A stretch of 64,000 nt of DNA from Undibacterium hunanense. Its GTDB lineage: Bacteria; Pseudomonadota; Gammaproteobacteria; Burkholderiales; Burkholderiaceae_D. Location: positions 62,001-126,000 of the forward strand of contig NZ_JACOGF010000014.1 of NCBI RefSeq assembly GCF_014284335.1, given 5' to 3'. Of this stretch, positions 16,086-25,183 are shown piece by piece (positions within the stretch are counted from its first letter, which is position 1; each line of letters opens with the position of its first letter). The translations under genes and the position numbers were made by a program. Below the pieces are notes generated by a model, which was given only the letters and a program-made list of their open reading frames with translations, had not been told where the DNA came from and did not search any database.

Positions 16086-16291
16086 TGCGATTTCTCCAGA
16101 AGATCGGTGAATCCTGATATATGCGGTAAACCCGCCGTAGGTTGCCAGTAAGTCTTTATCTGCCAGCGTGCAGCTGTATCTGTTTTCGACTTGGAATCCA
16201 TACTAGCATCGGCCCCGGGCGCTCCCATATAGGACACGAGCGTCTGCATTTGTAGGATTAGATGAAGTAATGCAGCGCCCGGCATGGGCAT
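16082..16291 (-). CDS. Doubtful small reading frame
   Basis: A 69-residue frame ending ATGA-coupled to the next frame at 16085. No ribosome-binding site is seen before its first ATG; an internal Met (MDSKSKTDTAARW) could be a shorter start. No family is recognised. It is listed because of the coupling only. The remaining bases to 16425 show nothing recognisable. Confidence 0.2.
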   Translation of the reverse strand: MPMPGAALLHLILQMQTLVSYMGAPGADASMDSKSKTDTAARWQIKTYWQPTAGLPHISGFTDLLEKSQ

Positions 16292-16425
16292 GTCATGACG
16301 ACAGGATGACCGGTCTGCGATGTTGGCTGGAAGGTGGCAGGGGAATTACATTCGCTTGAGCGAGGCGACTTACGGACGCTATGGAAAACAGCGTGAAGAC
16401 TTTTCGGTACTCAGGGGATGAATAT

Positions 16426-16455
16426 GTAATAGCCACCAAATCTGGTGGCTATTAC
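16426..16455. terminator. 13-bp perfect hairpin downstream of gshA
   Basis: GTAATAGCCACCA (16426-16438), loop AATC, TGGTGGCTATTAC (16443-16455). It lies 65-95 bases past the gshA stop on the gshA transcript. No U-tract follows, so it is probably a weak terminator or a 3'-end stabilising hairpin. A 64-codon frame crossing it is not considered real. Confidence 0.55.
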
Positions 16456-16519
16456 GTTCTTCATTTATGTCCTCAATGTATGTTTTTCATTGCAGTACCG
16501 CCCGCTTGCGGGCACAGGC

Positions 16520-18166
16520 TTAATTTGCTGAAGCGACCTGCACCTTTACACTTTGTGTCAGCGCTGCGGCATTAAAGGTATCGCAGCAAATTTCGCTTGA
16601 TGTACGTGAGCGATAATCATGGATGAACTGATCAAAACTGCCGGTTTGTGAACTCTCCATGGCAGCCTGTTCTGCCAGTGATTGTTCAGCCATTTTGGTG
16701 TACAGGGCCAGTTGATCGGCAGCAGGAGGATGGGCGCGGAATCCATCGGCCAGCACCTTGCTTTGTTGCAATGCAAACTGAGTGAAGGAATTATTCGATG
16801 CGCGTATTGCTGCCAGTACTTTGGCAGATGGTGTCAGTTCAGGATCGATCAATTTTTCACGCTGGACCTGCAGGGTTTGGGCGTGGCTGTCATCACCACG
16901 CTGGGCATCCAGCAGGGCGGCTACCGGTGTAATTTTCTCCAGCAATTCCCTGCTCCAGTCTTGCAGCGAGATAGCCTGACCCCGACGTGACAACATCAGG
17001 CCAGGACGACGCCCCTGTTTCACGGTGAGTGCAAAATTGTCGACATTTTCATCGCCTTCGGTCTGATTTGTCAGTGGACTGTCATCCAGGGCACAGAACA
17101 GCAGGAAGGCATCGAGGAAACGGGAAGTTTCCAGACTGATGCCCAGTGGGTCGAAGGGATTCACGTCCATGCAGCGCACTTCTATGTACTGCACGCCACG
17201 TGCACACAGGGCTTCAATCGGGCGTTCGCCGGTTTTGATGACGCGTTTGGGGCGTATGGTGGCGTAAAACTCGTTTTCAATTTGCAGCACATTGGTATTG
17301 ATCTGTACCCATTCCCCATCCTGTTGCGTCCCTATTTTTTCATATTCAGGGTAAGGCTGGCGTACCGCCAGCGACAGGCTGCGCATGTATTCCAGCAAGG
17401 TGTTATAGGGCGGCACCAGGCCAGCCTGGGCGTTGTTCTGGTAGCCCAGGTCGCTCATGCGCAGACTGGTGGCATAGGGCAAGTACAGTGTATCGTCTGA
17501 CAGGGTATCCAACTGGTGTGGGCGGCCACGCAGGAAAGGCGTGGACAGTGCTGGTGATGCACCAAACAGATACATCAGCAGCCAGCTATAGCGATGGAAA
17601 TTGCGTATCAGCGCGATATAGTTTTCCGACTGCACGTAGGTGGGCGTGCCGGGCGTCTGTTCTGCCTGCTGCAAAACCTTCCACAAATCTTCCGACAGCG
17701 AATAGTTGTAGTGGATACCGGCGATGCATTGCATGCTTTTGCCATAGCGTAAGGCCAGCCCGCGCCGGTATACATGCTTGATCATGCCTATGTGTGAATT
17801 GCCATACCAGGCAATCGGGATATCTTTTTCTTCCGGCAGGGCGCAGGGCATGGACTGGTGCCACAGCATCTCATTGCCCATGACGGTGTAGGCAAAGCGG
17901 TGGATATTGTCCAGCTCTTCCAGCGCCGTGGCGATGTCAGGTTCTGCCGGGGTAATGAATTCCAGCAGGGATTCCGAATAATCGGTTGTAATTTGCGGAT
18001 TGGTCAGCGCCGAGCCCAGTGCCGGTGGATGTGGTGTCAAGGCCAGCTTGCCATCGGCATGCACACGCAGGGTTTCCCGCTCTATACCGCGCAAGCCCCG
18101 GGCAAGCAGAGGACGATTTGCTTCACTGTCAAGTAGTGCCAGACGTTGGTTTAGCAGAGTGCTCAC
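16520..18166 (-). CDS. gshA: Glutamate-cysteine ligase, class I
   Basis: A 548-residue enzyme making gamma-glutamylcysteine from Glu, Cys and ATP, the first step of glutathione synthesis. The N-terminus ([13 protein letters not shown]) has the ATP/Mg Glu cluster of class I Gsh[49 protein letters not shown] and [18 protein letters not shown] are class I landmarks, and length is close to the E. coli enzyme (518). The start is GTG at 18166 with AAGGAA seven bases upstream; a TTG frame extends to 18181. No gshB is present in the window. It is divergent from the oligopeptidase gene. Confidence 0.95.
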   Translation of the reverse strand: MSTLLNQRLALLDSEANRPLLARGLRGIERETLRVHADGKLALTPHPPALGSALTNPQITTDYSESLLEFITPAEPDIATALEELDNIHRFAYTVMGNEMLWHQSMPCALPEEKDIPIAWYGNSHIGMIKHVYRRGLALRYGKSMQCIAGIHYNYSLSEDLWKVLQQAEQTPGTPTYVQSENYIALIRNFHRYSWLLMYLFGASPALSTPFLRGRPHQLDTLSDDTLYLPYATSLRMSDLGYQNNAQAGLVPPYNTLLEYMRSLSLAVRQPYPEYEKIGTQQDGEWVQINTNVLQIENEFYATIRPKRVIKTGERPIEALCARGVQYIEVRCMDVNPFDPLGISLETSRFLDAFLLFCALDDSPLTNQTEGDENVDNFALTVKQGRRPGLMLSRRGQAISLQDWSRELLEKITPVAALLDAQRGDDSHAQTLQVQREKLIDPELTPSAKVLAAIRASNNSFTQFALQQSKVLADGFRAHPPAADQLALYTKMAEQSLAEQAAMESSQTGSFDQFIHDYRSRTSSEICCDTFNAAALTQSVKVQVASAN

Positions 18167-18422
18167 GGTGTGTTCCTTCAAGATTCAGTTGTCTTTGCAA
18201 TCACATTTGCAAAAAATATCGAGCAAGCATATCCGAAAAATGAAAATGACATACGAGGCCACTCAAATTTCAGATGGAAACTTTCTGAATAGTAAAACAG
18301 TCATATGAAGGCATGATTTCATACACGGGAAATCCCGCGTTGCAGCAATATGCAAAAAGATTTCTTGTTTTGTTTGCATCGCATTTAGAATGTCTTATTC
18401 AGTCATCCCTACAGGAGTTGAT

Positions 18423-20579
18423 GTGCCCTTCAAAAAAATCTCTGTACTCATGTCTGCCAGCGTACTCGGTCTGGCGACTTCCGGGCTGGTGCTGGCTGCC
18501 GATGCGGTTTCCAGTGCGCTGCTGGTTCCACCCGTTCCACCCATTGCCAAAAAAGTGCCATGGCAGGAAACCCGCCATGGCGAAGTGGTTACGGATGACT
18601 ACCGCTGGCTGCAGAAAAAAGAAAATCCTGATGTGATTTCTTACCTGAATGCCGAGAATGCCTACACCGAGGCCATGAGTGCGGATGTCAAGCCACTTGC
18701 AGAAAAGCTGTATGGCGAAATCAAGGGACGCATGAAGGAGGCCGACCTGTCCGTACCTGTCCGTCGCGGCAATTATTATTACTATTCGCGTACCGAGGCA
18801 GGCAAGCAATATCCACTGTCCTGCCGCCGTCATGCCGATGCTGCCATGGCCTATGATGACAAGGCCGCTGAAGAAATCCTGCTGGATCAGAACGAGATGG
18901 CCAAGGGATTGAAGTTCTTTTCCGTCGGCGGCAGCCTGGTCAGCCCCGACGAACAATTGATGGCCTACGTGACAGATACCGTTGGCTATCGCCAATACCA
19001 GTTACGTATCAAGGATCTGAAAACCGGCCAGTTGTTGCCTGATACGGTAGAGCGTGTGACCTCGCTGGCCTGGGCTGCCGACAACAAGACCCTGTTTTTC
19101 GTGCAGGAAGACCCGGTCACCAAACGGTCTGACCGCCTGTTCCGCATGGAACTGGGCAAGGCACCGGTAGAAATCATGCATGAAGCGGTGGAGCAGTTTT
19201 CCCTGATGGTGGGGACTACACGTGACCGGCAATTCATTGTGCTGACCAGCCAGGCAACCGATAGTGCCGAAGTCAGTCTGCTGCCAGCCGGCACACCGGG
19301 TGGCACGTTCCGTTCTGTGCTGGGGCGTGAAAAAGGCCATCGCTACAGCGTGGAACACCGCAATGGCGAGCTGTACATCACCACCAACAAGAACGCCAAG
19401 AATTTCCGCGTAGTACGCGCACCGCTGGCAACGCCGGACAGCACGCACTGGCAGGAAGTGGTGAAGCATGATCCCGATGTACTGGTGTTTGCCGCTGATC
19501 TTTTTAAGGATTTCATGGTCGTTACTGAAAAGACCCAGGCCCTGAATCGTGCCCGCATCTATGATTTCAACAGCAAGCAATGGAAAACCGTGAAGTTTGA
19601 TGATCCCGTATATCTGGCAACAGGTGCAGGGACGCCGGAATTTTCTTCCACCCGCTTCCGCATGTCGTACCAGTCACCGGTGACGCCACCGACCGTGCTG
19701 GATGTGGATATGGCGACGGGGCAGCGTTATGTATTGAAGCAGCAGGAAATTGTCGGTGGTTACGATGCTGGCAAATATGAAAGCCGCCGCCTGTGGATGA
19801 CAGCCAGGGATGGTGTCAGGGTACCGCTGTGGGCTGTATATAAAAAAGGTGTGAAACTGGATGGCAGTGCGCCTTTGCTGTTGTATTCGTATGGCAGTTA
19901 TGGCTATTCTACCGAAGCGACCTTTGCCATCAGCCGCCTGAGCCTGCTGGACCGTGGCGTCATCTATGTGCAGGCGCATATCCGTGGCGGCCGTGACATG
20001 GGCGAGCACTGGCATGAAGATGGCATGCTGATGAAAAAGAAAAATACCTTTTATGATTTTATCGACAGCGCTGATTACCTCGTCAAACAAAAATGGACCA
20101 GTCCGGACAGGCTCATCATCCAGGGTGGCAGTGCCGGTGGCTTGCTGATGGGGGCAGTGGTGAACATGCGTCCTGACCTGTTCCACGCCGTACATGCGGC
20201 CGTGCCCTTTGTCGATGTGATGAACACCATGATGGATGCCAGCCTGCCTTTGACCACGGGTGAATATCTGGAATGGGGTAATCCGAATGAAAAGCCGGCC
20301 TACGACTATATGCGCAGCTATTCACCGTATGACAATATCGCCCGCAAGGCTTACCCGGCCATGCTGGTTACCACCAGTCTGAACGACAGCCAGGTCATGT
20401 ACTGGGAACCGGCCAAGTACGTCGCCAAGCTGCGTGACTACAAGACCGATAAAAATCCCCTGCTGCTGAAAATCAATATGGCAGCAGGCCATGGCGGTGC
20501 TTCTGGCCGGTATGATGCGATACGTGAAGGTGCTTTCAATTCAGCCTGGATGTTGTCGCAATGGGGTATTAAAGAGTAA
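18423..20579 (+). CDS. Periplasmic prolyl oligopeptidase family peptidase (S9A, oligopeptidase B-like)
   Basis: About 718 residues. The start is GTG at 18423, five bases after AGGAG, giving MPFKKISVLMSASVLGLATS...VLAADA, a cleavable signal peptide, so it is exported. The N-terminal part is a seven-bladed propeller (WQETRHGEVVTDDYRWLQKK, ELMAYVTD-like blades). The C-terminal alpha/beta hydrolase domain has the nucleophile in QGGSAGGLLMGAV, Asp in SLNDSQVMYWEPAKY and His in MAAGHGGASGRYD. It cleaves short peptides, with oligopeptidase B-like features. A terminator follows at 20591. Confidence 0.92.
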   Translation: MPFKKISVLMSASVLGLATSGLVLAADAVSSALLVPPVPPIAKKVPWQETRHGEVVTDDYRWLQKKENPDVISYLNAENAYTEAMSADVKPLAEKLYGEIKGRMKEADLSVPVRRGNYYYYSRTEAGKQYPLSCRRHADAAMAYDDKAAEEILLDQNEMAKGLKFFSVGGSLVSPDEQLMAYVTDTVGYRQYQLRIKDLKTGQLLPDTVERVTSLAWAADNKTLFFVQEDPVTKRSDRLFRMELGKAPVEIMHEAVEQFSLMVGTTRDRQFIVLTSQATDSAEVSLLPAGTPGGTFRSVLGREKGHRYSVEHRNGELYITTNKNAKNFRVVRAPLATPDSTHWQEVVKHDPDVLVFAADLFKDFMVVTEKTQALNRARIYDFNSKQWKTVKFDDPVYLATGAGTPEFSSTRFRMSYQSPVTPPTVLDVDMATGQRYVLKQQEIVGGYDAGKYESRRLWMTARDGVRVPLWAVYKKGVKLDGSAPLLLYSYGSYGYSTEATFAISRLSLLDRGVIYVQAHIRGGRDMGEHWHEDGMLMKKKNTFYDFIDSADYLVKQKWTSPDRLIIQGGSAGGLLMGAVVNMRPDLFHAVHAAVPFVDVMNTMMDASLPLTTGEYLEWGNPNEKPAYDYMRSYSPYDNIARKAYPAMLVTTSLNDSQVMYWEPAKYVAKLRDYKTDKNPLLLKINMAAGHGGASGRYDAIREGAFNSAWMLSQWGIKE

Positions 20580-20590
20580 AAATACGGATA

Positions 20591-20619
20591 CTCCCAGGCT
20601 ATGTGCCTGGGAGATTTTT
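20591..20619 (+). terminator. Rho-independent terminator after oligopeptidase
   Basis: CTCCCAGGC (20591-20599), loop TATGT, GCCTGGGAG (20605-20613), then ATTTTTG. A 9-bp stem with U-tract just downstream of the stop. Confidence 0.88.
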
Positions 20620-20639
20620 GAAAATCAGGAATCGATTAT

Positions 20640-21032
20640 ATGAACTTTGCTTACACCATTATCTATGTGCCCGATGTGGCAGCATCACTGGCCTTCTTTG
20701 AAAAAGCCTTTGGCTTTGCCACCCGTTTTTTGCATGAGTCAGGCATGTATGGCGAATTGGATACGGGTGCCACGACGCTGGCTTTTGCCGCCCATGCCAT
20801 GGGCGAAATGAATTATTCCAGCGGCCATGTGGAAGCCCACAGTTCTGCCCAGCCGCTGGGGATGGAAGTCGCCTTTACTACGGCTGATGTGGCGCAGGCC
20901 CATGCGCAGGCAATCGCTGCCGGAGCCACGGAACTTGCTGCACCTGCGCAAAAACCCTGGGGACAGGTAGTGTCTTACCTTCGTTGCCCGGACGGCAGCC
21001 TGGTCGAGCTGTGTACGCCTATGGGGGGATAA
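20640..21032 (+). CDS. VOC-family (glyoxalase-like) protein
   Basis: A 130-residue protein, MNFAYTIIYVPDVAASLAFFEKAFGFATRF, with two beta-alpha-beta-beta-beta modules. The C-terminal PWGQVVSYLRCPDGSLVELC ends in the usual metal-ligand Glu strand. Family members are dioxygenases, isomerases, glyoxalases or resistance proteins; nothing here narrows the function. It is preceded by a terminator, so it has its own promoter or depends on read-through. Confidence 0.88.
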   Translation: MNFAYTIIYVPDVAASLAFFEKAFGFATRFLHESGMYGELDTGATTLAFAAHAMGEMNYSSGHVEAHSSAQPLGMEVAFTTADVAQAHAQAIAAGATELAAPAQKPWGQVVSYLRCPDGSLVELCTPMGG

Positions 21033-21083
21033 TGCGCGGGGCCTGTTTTCGGCTATGGACAGACACGAACGACAGGCCCGCAT

Positions 21084-21836
21084 TTAATCCCATGCAAAAT
21101 ACTTGTTTTTCAGCTTCATGACCGTGCCATCCTTTTGCAGGATTTCATAGGCAGCTTTCCAGGCTTTTTCTTCTTTCTCATGCACCCCCAGGGAACTGGC
21201 CAGATACAGATCGGCAGAGCCAAGGCTGGCGCCGGTATGGAAGTCGTCCAGGCGAAATCCATATTCTTCTATCGCCGAGGTCAGCATGGGGTAACCGGCG
21301 TAAATGGCATCAATGCCACCCAGCGACAGCATTTTCAGCAAATCCTGGTAATTTTTTTCGTACACGATATGCCGAAAATTTTTTGCCTGCAGATTTTTTT
21401 CCAGTAGTGAACCGCGCATGATGCCGATGCGCATGCTGCGCAACTGGTCAACGTTGGCCTTTTCTATATTGATTTTCCCCGTGCGGTGGCCAAAAAAGGT
21501 GTAATTGACCTTGCTCAGTGGTACCAGCCATTTGAAACTGGTTTCGCGTTCCGGAGTTCTGGCCAGCGGAAACAGGCCGTAGGATTTGCCCTCTCTACCC
21601 ATTTTGATTACCCGTGACCAGGGGTAGAACGTCAGATCTGGCTGCCTGCCCATCTGGCTGGACATGGCGGCGATCAGTTCATAGGCATAACCCTGTGGTA
21701 CATCTTTTTGCAACCAGATGAAGGGTGGGAATTCAGCCGTGACCCATCTGATCGGTTCAACGACGACTGTTTGAGCCTGGCCAGTAGGACTGAACAGGGC
21801 AAGGCACATCGCGAACAGGCATATTATTTTTTTCAT
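21084..21836 (-). CDS. Periplasmic solute-binding protein, family 3 (orphan)
   Basis: A 250-residue protein with signal peptide MKKIICLFAMCLALFSPTGQAQ. The mature part follows the SBP_bac_3 pattern: WVTAEFPPFIWLQKDVPQGYAYELIAAMSSQM, then FYPWSRVIKMGREGK and RSMRIGIMRGSLLEK. The WSRVIKMGREG subgroup is common as stand-alone proteins in proteobacteria and need not serve a transporter; no permease or ATPase gene adjoins it. The ligand is unknown. Confidence 0.88.
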   Translation of the reverse strand: MKKIICLFAMCLALFSPTGQAQTVVVEPIRWVTAEFPPFIWLQKDVPQGYAYELIAAMSSQMGRQPDLTFYPWSRVIKMGREGKSYGLFPLARTPERETSFKWLVPLSKVNYTFFGHRTGKINIEKANVDQLRSMRIGIMRGSLLEKNLQAKNFRHIVYEKNYQDLLKMLSLGGIDAIYAGYPMLTSAIEEYGFRLDDFHTGASLGSADLYLASSLGVHEKEEKAWKAAYEILQKDGTVMKLKNKYFAWD

Positions 21837-22196
21837 TGCAGTCTCATAAAAGAGAAGATCATGCTCAAAGGTCTATATGTATCTACCAAAGCCAGCATGC
21901 CTGTAGCCCATGCCTGTATAGCGAAACACAGTATTGAGCCGGACGACAGACAGGTCAAGTGAATTTTTTTGTTAATCTGACCAGAACTGGAATGAGCAAA
22001 AATGTTTATCCATCCTGCATGATTTGCCATTTGAATTTTGTCTGGAATTGACTATAAAGATAGATAAGGCAGTTGCGCATCCTGTCGTTTTTCCCGCTAC
22101 GGAATGACGATGCTTGCTGTCTTATCCCCTGGCCAATTCTGGTCACCGTGTAGCCACCGCAACTGCCTCTTTGGATATTTACTTCAGGAGGTTCTT
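21837..22196. other. Divergent intergenic region, no gene seen
   Basis: About 360 bases between the leftward binding protein and the rightward membrane protein. It presumably holds both promoters. I see no repeat, RNA gene or convincing reading frame; a frame open from 22104 only extends the downstream gene without a ribosome-binding site. Confidence 0.5.
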
Positions 22197-22709
22197 ATGA
22201 GACGCAGACTGTACTTCATGTTACCCGACGCAGGCAGTGCCAGGGCGATGCTGGATGAATTGTTGCTGGCCCGTGTGGATGAGCGACATATGCATTTTCA
22301 TGCCAGAGAAGGCATGTTGCCTGCTGATATGCCAGAGGCGAATTCCTTCCAGAAGACGGATTTGATACATGGTGCAGAAGTCGGCATGCTGATAGGTGGT
22401 ATAGCGGGTTTGCTGGCAGGCGGCTTGTGGCTGATCTTTCCACCTGAAGGCATGGAAATGCGTATTCTTGCCGTGGTGATTTCGGCACTGGGTGGTGCCA
22501 TGTTCGGGTCATGGGTATCTGGCAGGGCAGCAACGGCCATCCCCAGCTCGCGCCTGAAACCTTTTCAGGCCGAGATAGAAAATGGCCGTGTTTTGCTGAT
22601 GGTGGATGTACCTTTCAAGCGGGTGGCAGAAATCAAGGAACTGGTCAGCAAGCGGCATCCTGAAATCCGTTTTGGTGGTGTCGATCCGCATGTGCCGGTT
22701 TTCAGTTGA
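22197..22709 (+). CDS. Two-TM protein, DUF1269-like (hypothetical)
   Basis: A 170-residue protein beginning MRRRLYFMLPDAGSARAMLDELLLARVDE. The N-terminal cytosolic domain of about 55 residues resembles a ferredoxin-like DUF1269/general-stress fold. Two glycine-rich TM helices follow (GMLIGGIAGLLAGGLWLIFP; ILAVVISALGGAMFGSWVSG), and then a soluble domain (FQAEIENGRVLLMVDVPFKR, EIKELVSKRHPEI). AGGAGGT sits seven bases before the ATG, the best ribosome-binding site in this part. The function is unknown; it may be a membrane-stress protein. Confidence 0.85.
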   Translation: MRRRLYFMLPDAGSARAMLDELLLARVDERHMHFHAREGMLPADMPEANSFQKTDLIHGAEVGMLIGGIAGLLAGGLWLIFPPEGMEMRILAVVISALGGAMFGSWVSGRAATAIPSSRLKPFQAEIENGRVLLMVDVPFKRVAEIKELVSKRHPEIRFGGVDPHVPVFS

Positions 22710-22746
22710 TTTCATCAACTGACCTTGGATATATGTCTTTTTATGC

Positions 22747-22780
22747 ACAACATGCAGGCAATAACATGCCTGCATGTTGT
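22747..22780 (+). terminator. 13-bp perfect hairpin, terminator
   Basis: ACAACATGCAGGC (22747-22759), 8-base loop, GCCTGCATGTTGT (22768-22780), then TTGTATG. It separates the two-TM gene from the export operon. The U-tract is weak. Confidence 0.75.
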
Positions 22781-22851
22781 TTGTATGCACGATGCTTATT
22801 TTTGTTGATTTAGGAATACAATGGCTAAATTTTTAGACAACATTTCCCAAA

Positions 22852-23586
22852 ATGACAGATATAGCCTTGGAGTTGCGTGACCTGAGCAAGAACTTTGGTC
22901 GTCCTGCCGTAGAAAATCTGAATCTGCAGGTACGTCGCGGTGAACTGTATGCCTTGCTGGGCCCTAACGGTGCCGGCAAGACCACCACTCTGCGTATGGT
23001 GGCTGGCCTGATACTGCCGGACAGTGGCAGCATCCATATCCTGGGTAATGATCTGGCAAGCAATGCGGCGCTGGCCAAGAGCAAGCTGGCTTACCTGCCG
23101 GATGACCCCATGTTATACAACAAGCTCAAGCCCTTTGAATATCTGGCGTTTGTGGCAGGCTTGTGGGGCGTGTCTGCCGATGTCGCCGAAACCCGGGCGC
23201 GTGAATTGCTGGAATGGCTGGATCTGTTACAGCATACCGATGAGCTGACCGAAGGCTTTTCGCGCGGCATGAAACAAAAACTGGCACTGGCGGGTGCCCT
23301 CATCCACCAGCCGGAACTGATCATCCTCGACGAACCGCTGACCGGTCTGGATGCGGCCGCAGCGCGCCAGGTCAAGGATGTCCTGCTGGCACACGTGAAG
23401 CAGGGTGGCACCGTGATACTGACCACGCATATCCTGGATGTGGCTGAACGGCTGGCCGAACGCATAGGCATCATCCAGAACGGCAAACTGATCGCCGAAG
23501 GCACACTCGACGAATTGCGCACCAGGACCAGCCATAGTGCTGGCACACTTGAAGAAGTCTTCCTGCAATTGACGGAGCCAGCATAA
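22852..23586 (+). CDS. ABC transporter ATP-binding protein (ABC-2 exporter type)
   Basis: A 244-residue ATPase: Walker A LLGPNGAGKTTTLRM, signature FSRGMKQKLALAGALIHQP, Walker B LIILDEPLTGLD and H-loop VILTTHILD are all intact. FSRGMKQK in place of LSGGQ is typical of ABC-2/DrrA-type exporters. The stop TAA overlaps the ATG of the next gene (TAATG at 23584-23588), so ATPase and permease are coupled. It is the first gene of a five-gene operon that continues into the MacAB-like pump. Confidence 0.93.
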   Translation: MTDIALELRDLSKNFGRPAVENLNLQVRRGELYALLGPNGAGKTTTLRMVAGLILPDSGSIHILGNDLASNAALAKSKLAYLPDDPMLYNKLKPFEYLAFVAGLWGVSADVAETRARELLEWLDLLQHTDELTEGFSRGMKQKLALAGALIHQPELIILDEPLTGLDAAAARQVKDVLLAHVKQGGTVILTTHILDVAERLAERIGIIQNGKLIAEGTLDELRTRTSHSAGTLEEVFLQLTEPA

Positions 23587-25139
23587 TGGCTCGCGGCTTG
23601 AATTTCCAGCCAGGCAGTGCTGCCTGGCTGCTCTGGCATGAAATCCGTCTGGCATTTTATGACATGGGTCAAAGTCGCCCTGGCCGCAGCGCCGCCCGTG
23701 GCATGTCGGTGTTTGGCATCTGCCTGATCGCCTTCCTGGCTGTGATGGCGCATGTCGGCGTCTGGTTTTTGATGCGCAAAATACCGCCATTTGGCAAGGA
23801 TATTCCGCCACTCATCCTGATTGCGACCGGCTTGCTGATGATGGTGATCTTCAGCATGATGCTGTCAATGGGGCTGACGCGCAGCGTCAGGGCCCTGTTT
23901 GAACGCGGTGACCTGGACCTGTTGCTGTCTTCACCTTTATCGTCGCGTACCATTTTCAGTGTCAGGCTGGCAGGTGTCACGTTTGGTGTGGTGGTCTGGT
24001 TTCTTGTGCTGCTGGCCCCGGTGGCCAATATAGGCGCGGTGACCGGTCAATGGACCTGGCTGGGGATTTATCCCGGCATACTGGGCATGGCTATGATTGC
24101 TGCTTCACTATCCATGTTGCTGACCCTGGGGCTGGTGAAAACCATAGGCGTGCGCCGTACCCGTACCGTTGGCCAGATACTGGGCGCGCTGACCGGGGCT
24201 TCGATTTTTATCCTGTCGCAACTATTCGGCAATCTGGGTAAGGAAGTGCGCCAGAATGTGCAGGATTATCTGACACCCCTGTTTCAGCCCGGTGGCCCGC
24301 TGGATGCGCAAAGCCCGGTATGGACACCGGCGCGTGCCATGCTGGGTTCGCTGCCCGCCATTCTGGTGTTCAGCCTGATCAGCCTGGCCTGTTTTTGGCT
24401 GACTGCCCGCTTTACCCATCAATTCTTTGTGCGTGGCGTGCAGCAATCCGTTGGCAGCCAGCGCAAGCCGCTGAATGCAGGGAGCGGTGGTAAAGCAGGG
24501 CAGGCCGGGTTTGGACGCAGCCTGCGCATGACCATCATTCAGAAAGAATGGCGTTTGATCGCCCGTGATCCGCAACTTATATCCCAGGTATTGCTGCAAT
24601 TATTGTATATGGTGCCGCTGTTTTTCGTGGTGTTCAGGAGCAAGTCGGTTTTACCTGGTGTGGCCTCCGGCATGGTGTTCCTGGGCGCTTCGCTGGCGGG
24701 TTCACTGATCTGGATAATCGTGTCTGGCGAAGATGCGCCAGACCTGTTACGCGCCGCCCCGGTTAAACCGTTGACGATTGTCATCAGCAAGTTGATTGCA
24801 GCTTTGCTACCCGTCATGGTATTGATGACACCAGCCCTGATCTGGCTCAGTGCGCAACAAGTGCTGCTGGGGCTGGCGGTGAGCTTGTGTGCGATGCTGG
24901 CCATGCTTGGTTCTGCGCTGATCAATCTGTGGCAATCCAAGCCTGCACCACGGGCGCAGTTTAACCGGCGTGGCCATGCCCAGTGGATAGCCGGTTTGCT
25001 CGAAGCCCTGAGCTCTTTTGGCTGGGCTGGCTGTATTTATGCGGGCATGCAATTCCCGAACTGGTTGTGGATACCGGCCGGTGCTGCATTGCTGGCACCG
25101 GTGCTGGCCTGGTTTTTCCGTATTGAACGAAATATTTGA
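23586..25139 (+). CDS. ABC-2 type permease (large, ~12 TM)
   Basis: A 517-residue integral membrane protein. Hydrophobic segments include FGICLIAFLAVMAHVGVWFLM, LILIATGLLMMVIFSMML, FGVVVWFLVLLAPV, MAMIAASLSMLLTLGLV, and in the C-terminal half VLLQLLYMVPLFFVV, GMVFLGASLAGSLIWIIV and WLWIPAGAALLAPVLAW. FERGDLDLLLSSPLSSRTIF is the ABC-2 coupling region. It forms the channel for the ATPase encoded just upstream. The substrate is unknown. There is no separate second permease, so it probably homodimerises. Confidence 0.88.
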   Translation: MARGLNFQPGSAAWLLWHEIRLAFYDMGQSRPGRSAARGMSVFGICLIAFLAVMAHVGVWFLMRKIPPFGKDIPPLILIATGLLMMVIFSMMLSMGLTRSVRALFERGDLDLLLSSPLSSRTIFSVRLAGVTFGVVVWFLVLLAPVANIGAVTGQWTWLGIYPGILGMAMIAASLSMLLTLGLVKTIGVRRTRTVGQILGALTGASIFILSQLFGNLGKEVRQNVQDYLTPLFQPGGPLDAQSPVWTPARAMLGSLPAILVFSLISLACFWLTARFTHQFFVRGVQQSVGSQRKPLNAGSGGKAGQAGFGRSLRMTIIQKEWRLIARDPQLISQVLLQLLYMVPLFFVVFRSKSVLPGVASGMVFLGASLAGSLIWIIVSGEDAPDLLRAAPVKPLTIVISKLIAALLPVMVLMTPALIWLSAQQVLLGLAVSLCAMLAMLGSALINLWQSKPAPRAQFNRRGHAQWIAGLLEALSSFGWAGCIYAGMQFPNWLWIPAGAALLAPVLAWFFRIERNI

Positions 25140-25183
25140 TAGCTGGTCTATTGCTTACCTGATAACCTGGGATTGATTCTGCC

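Noticed and set aside
16381-16575. 64-codon frame downstream of gshA
   Set aside because: It crosses a perfect 13-bp hairpin and runs into the end of gshA; no start signal.
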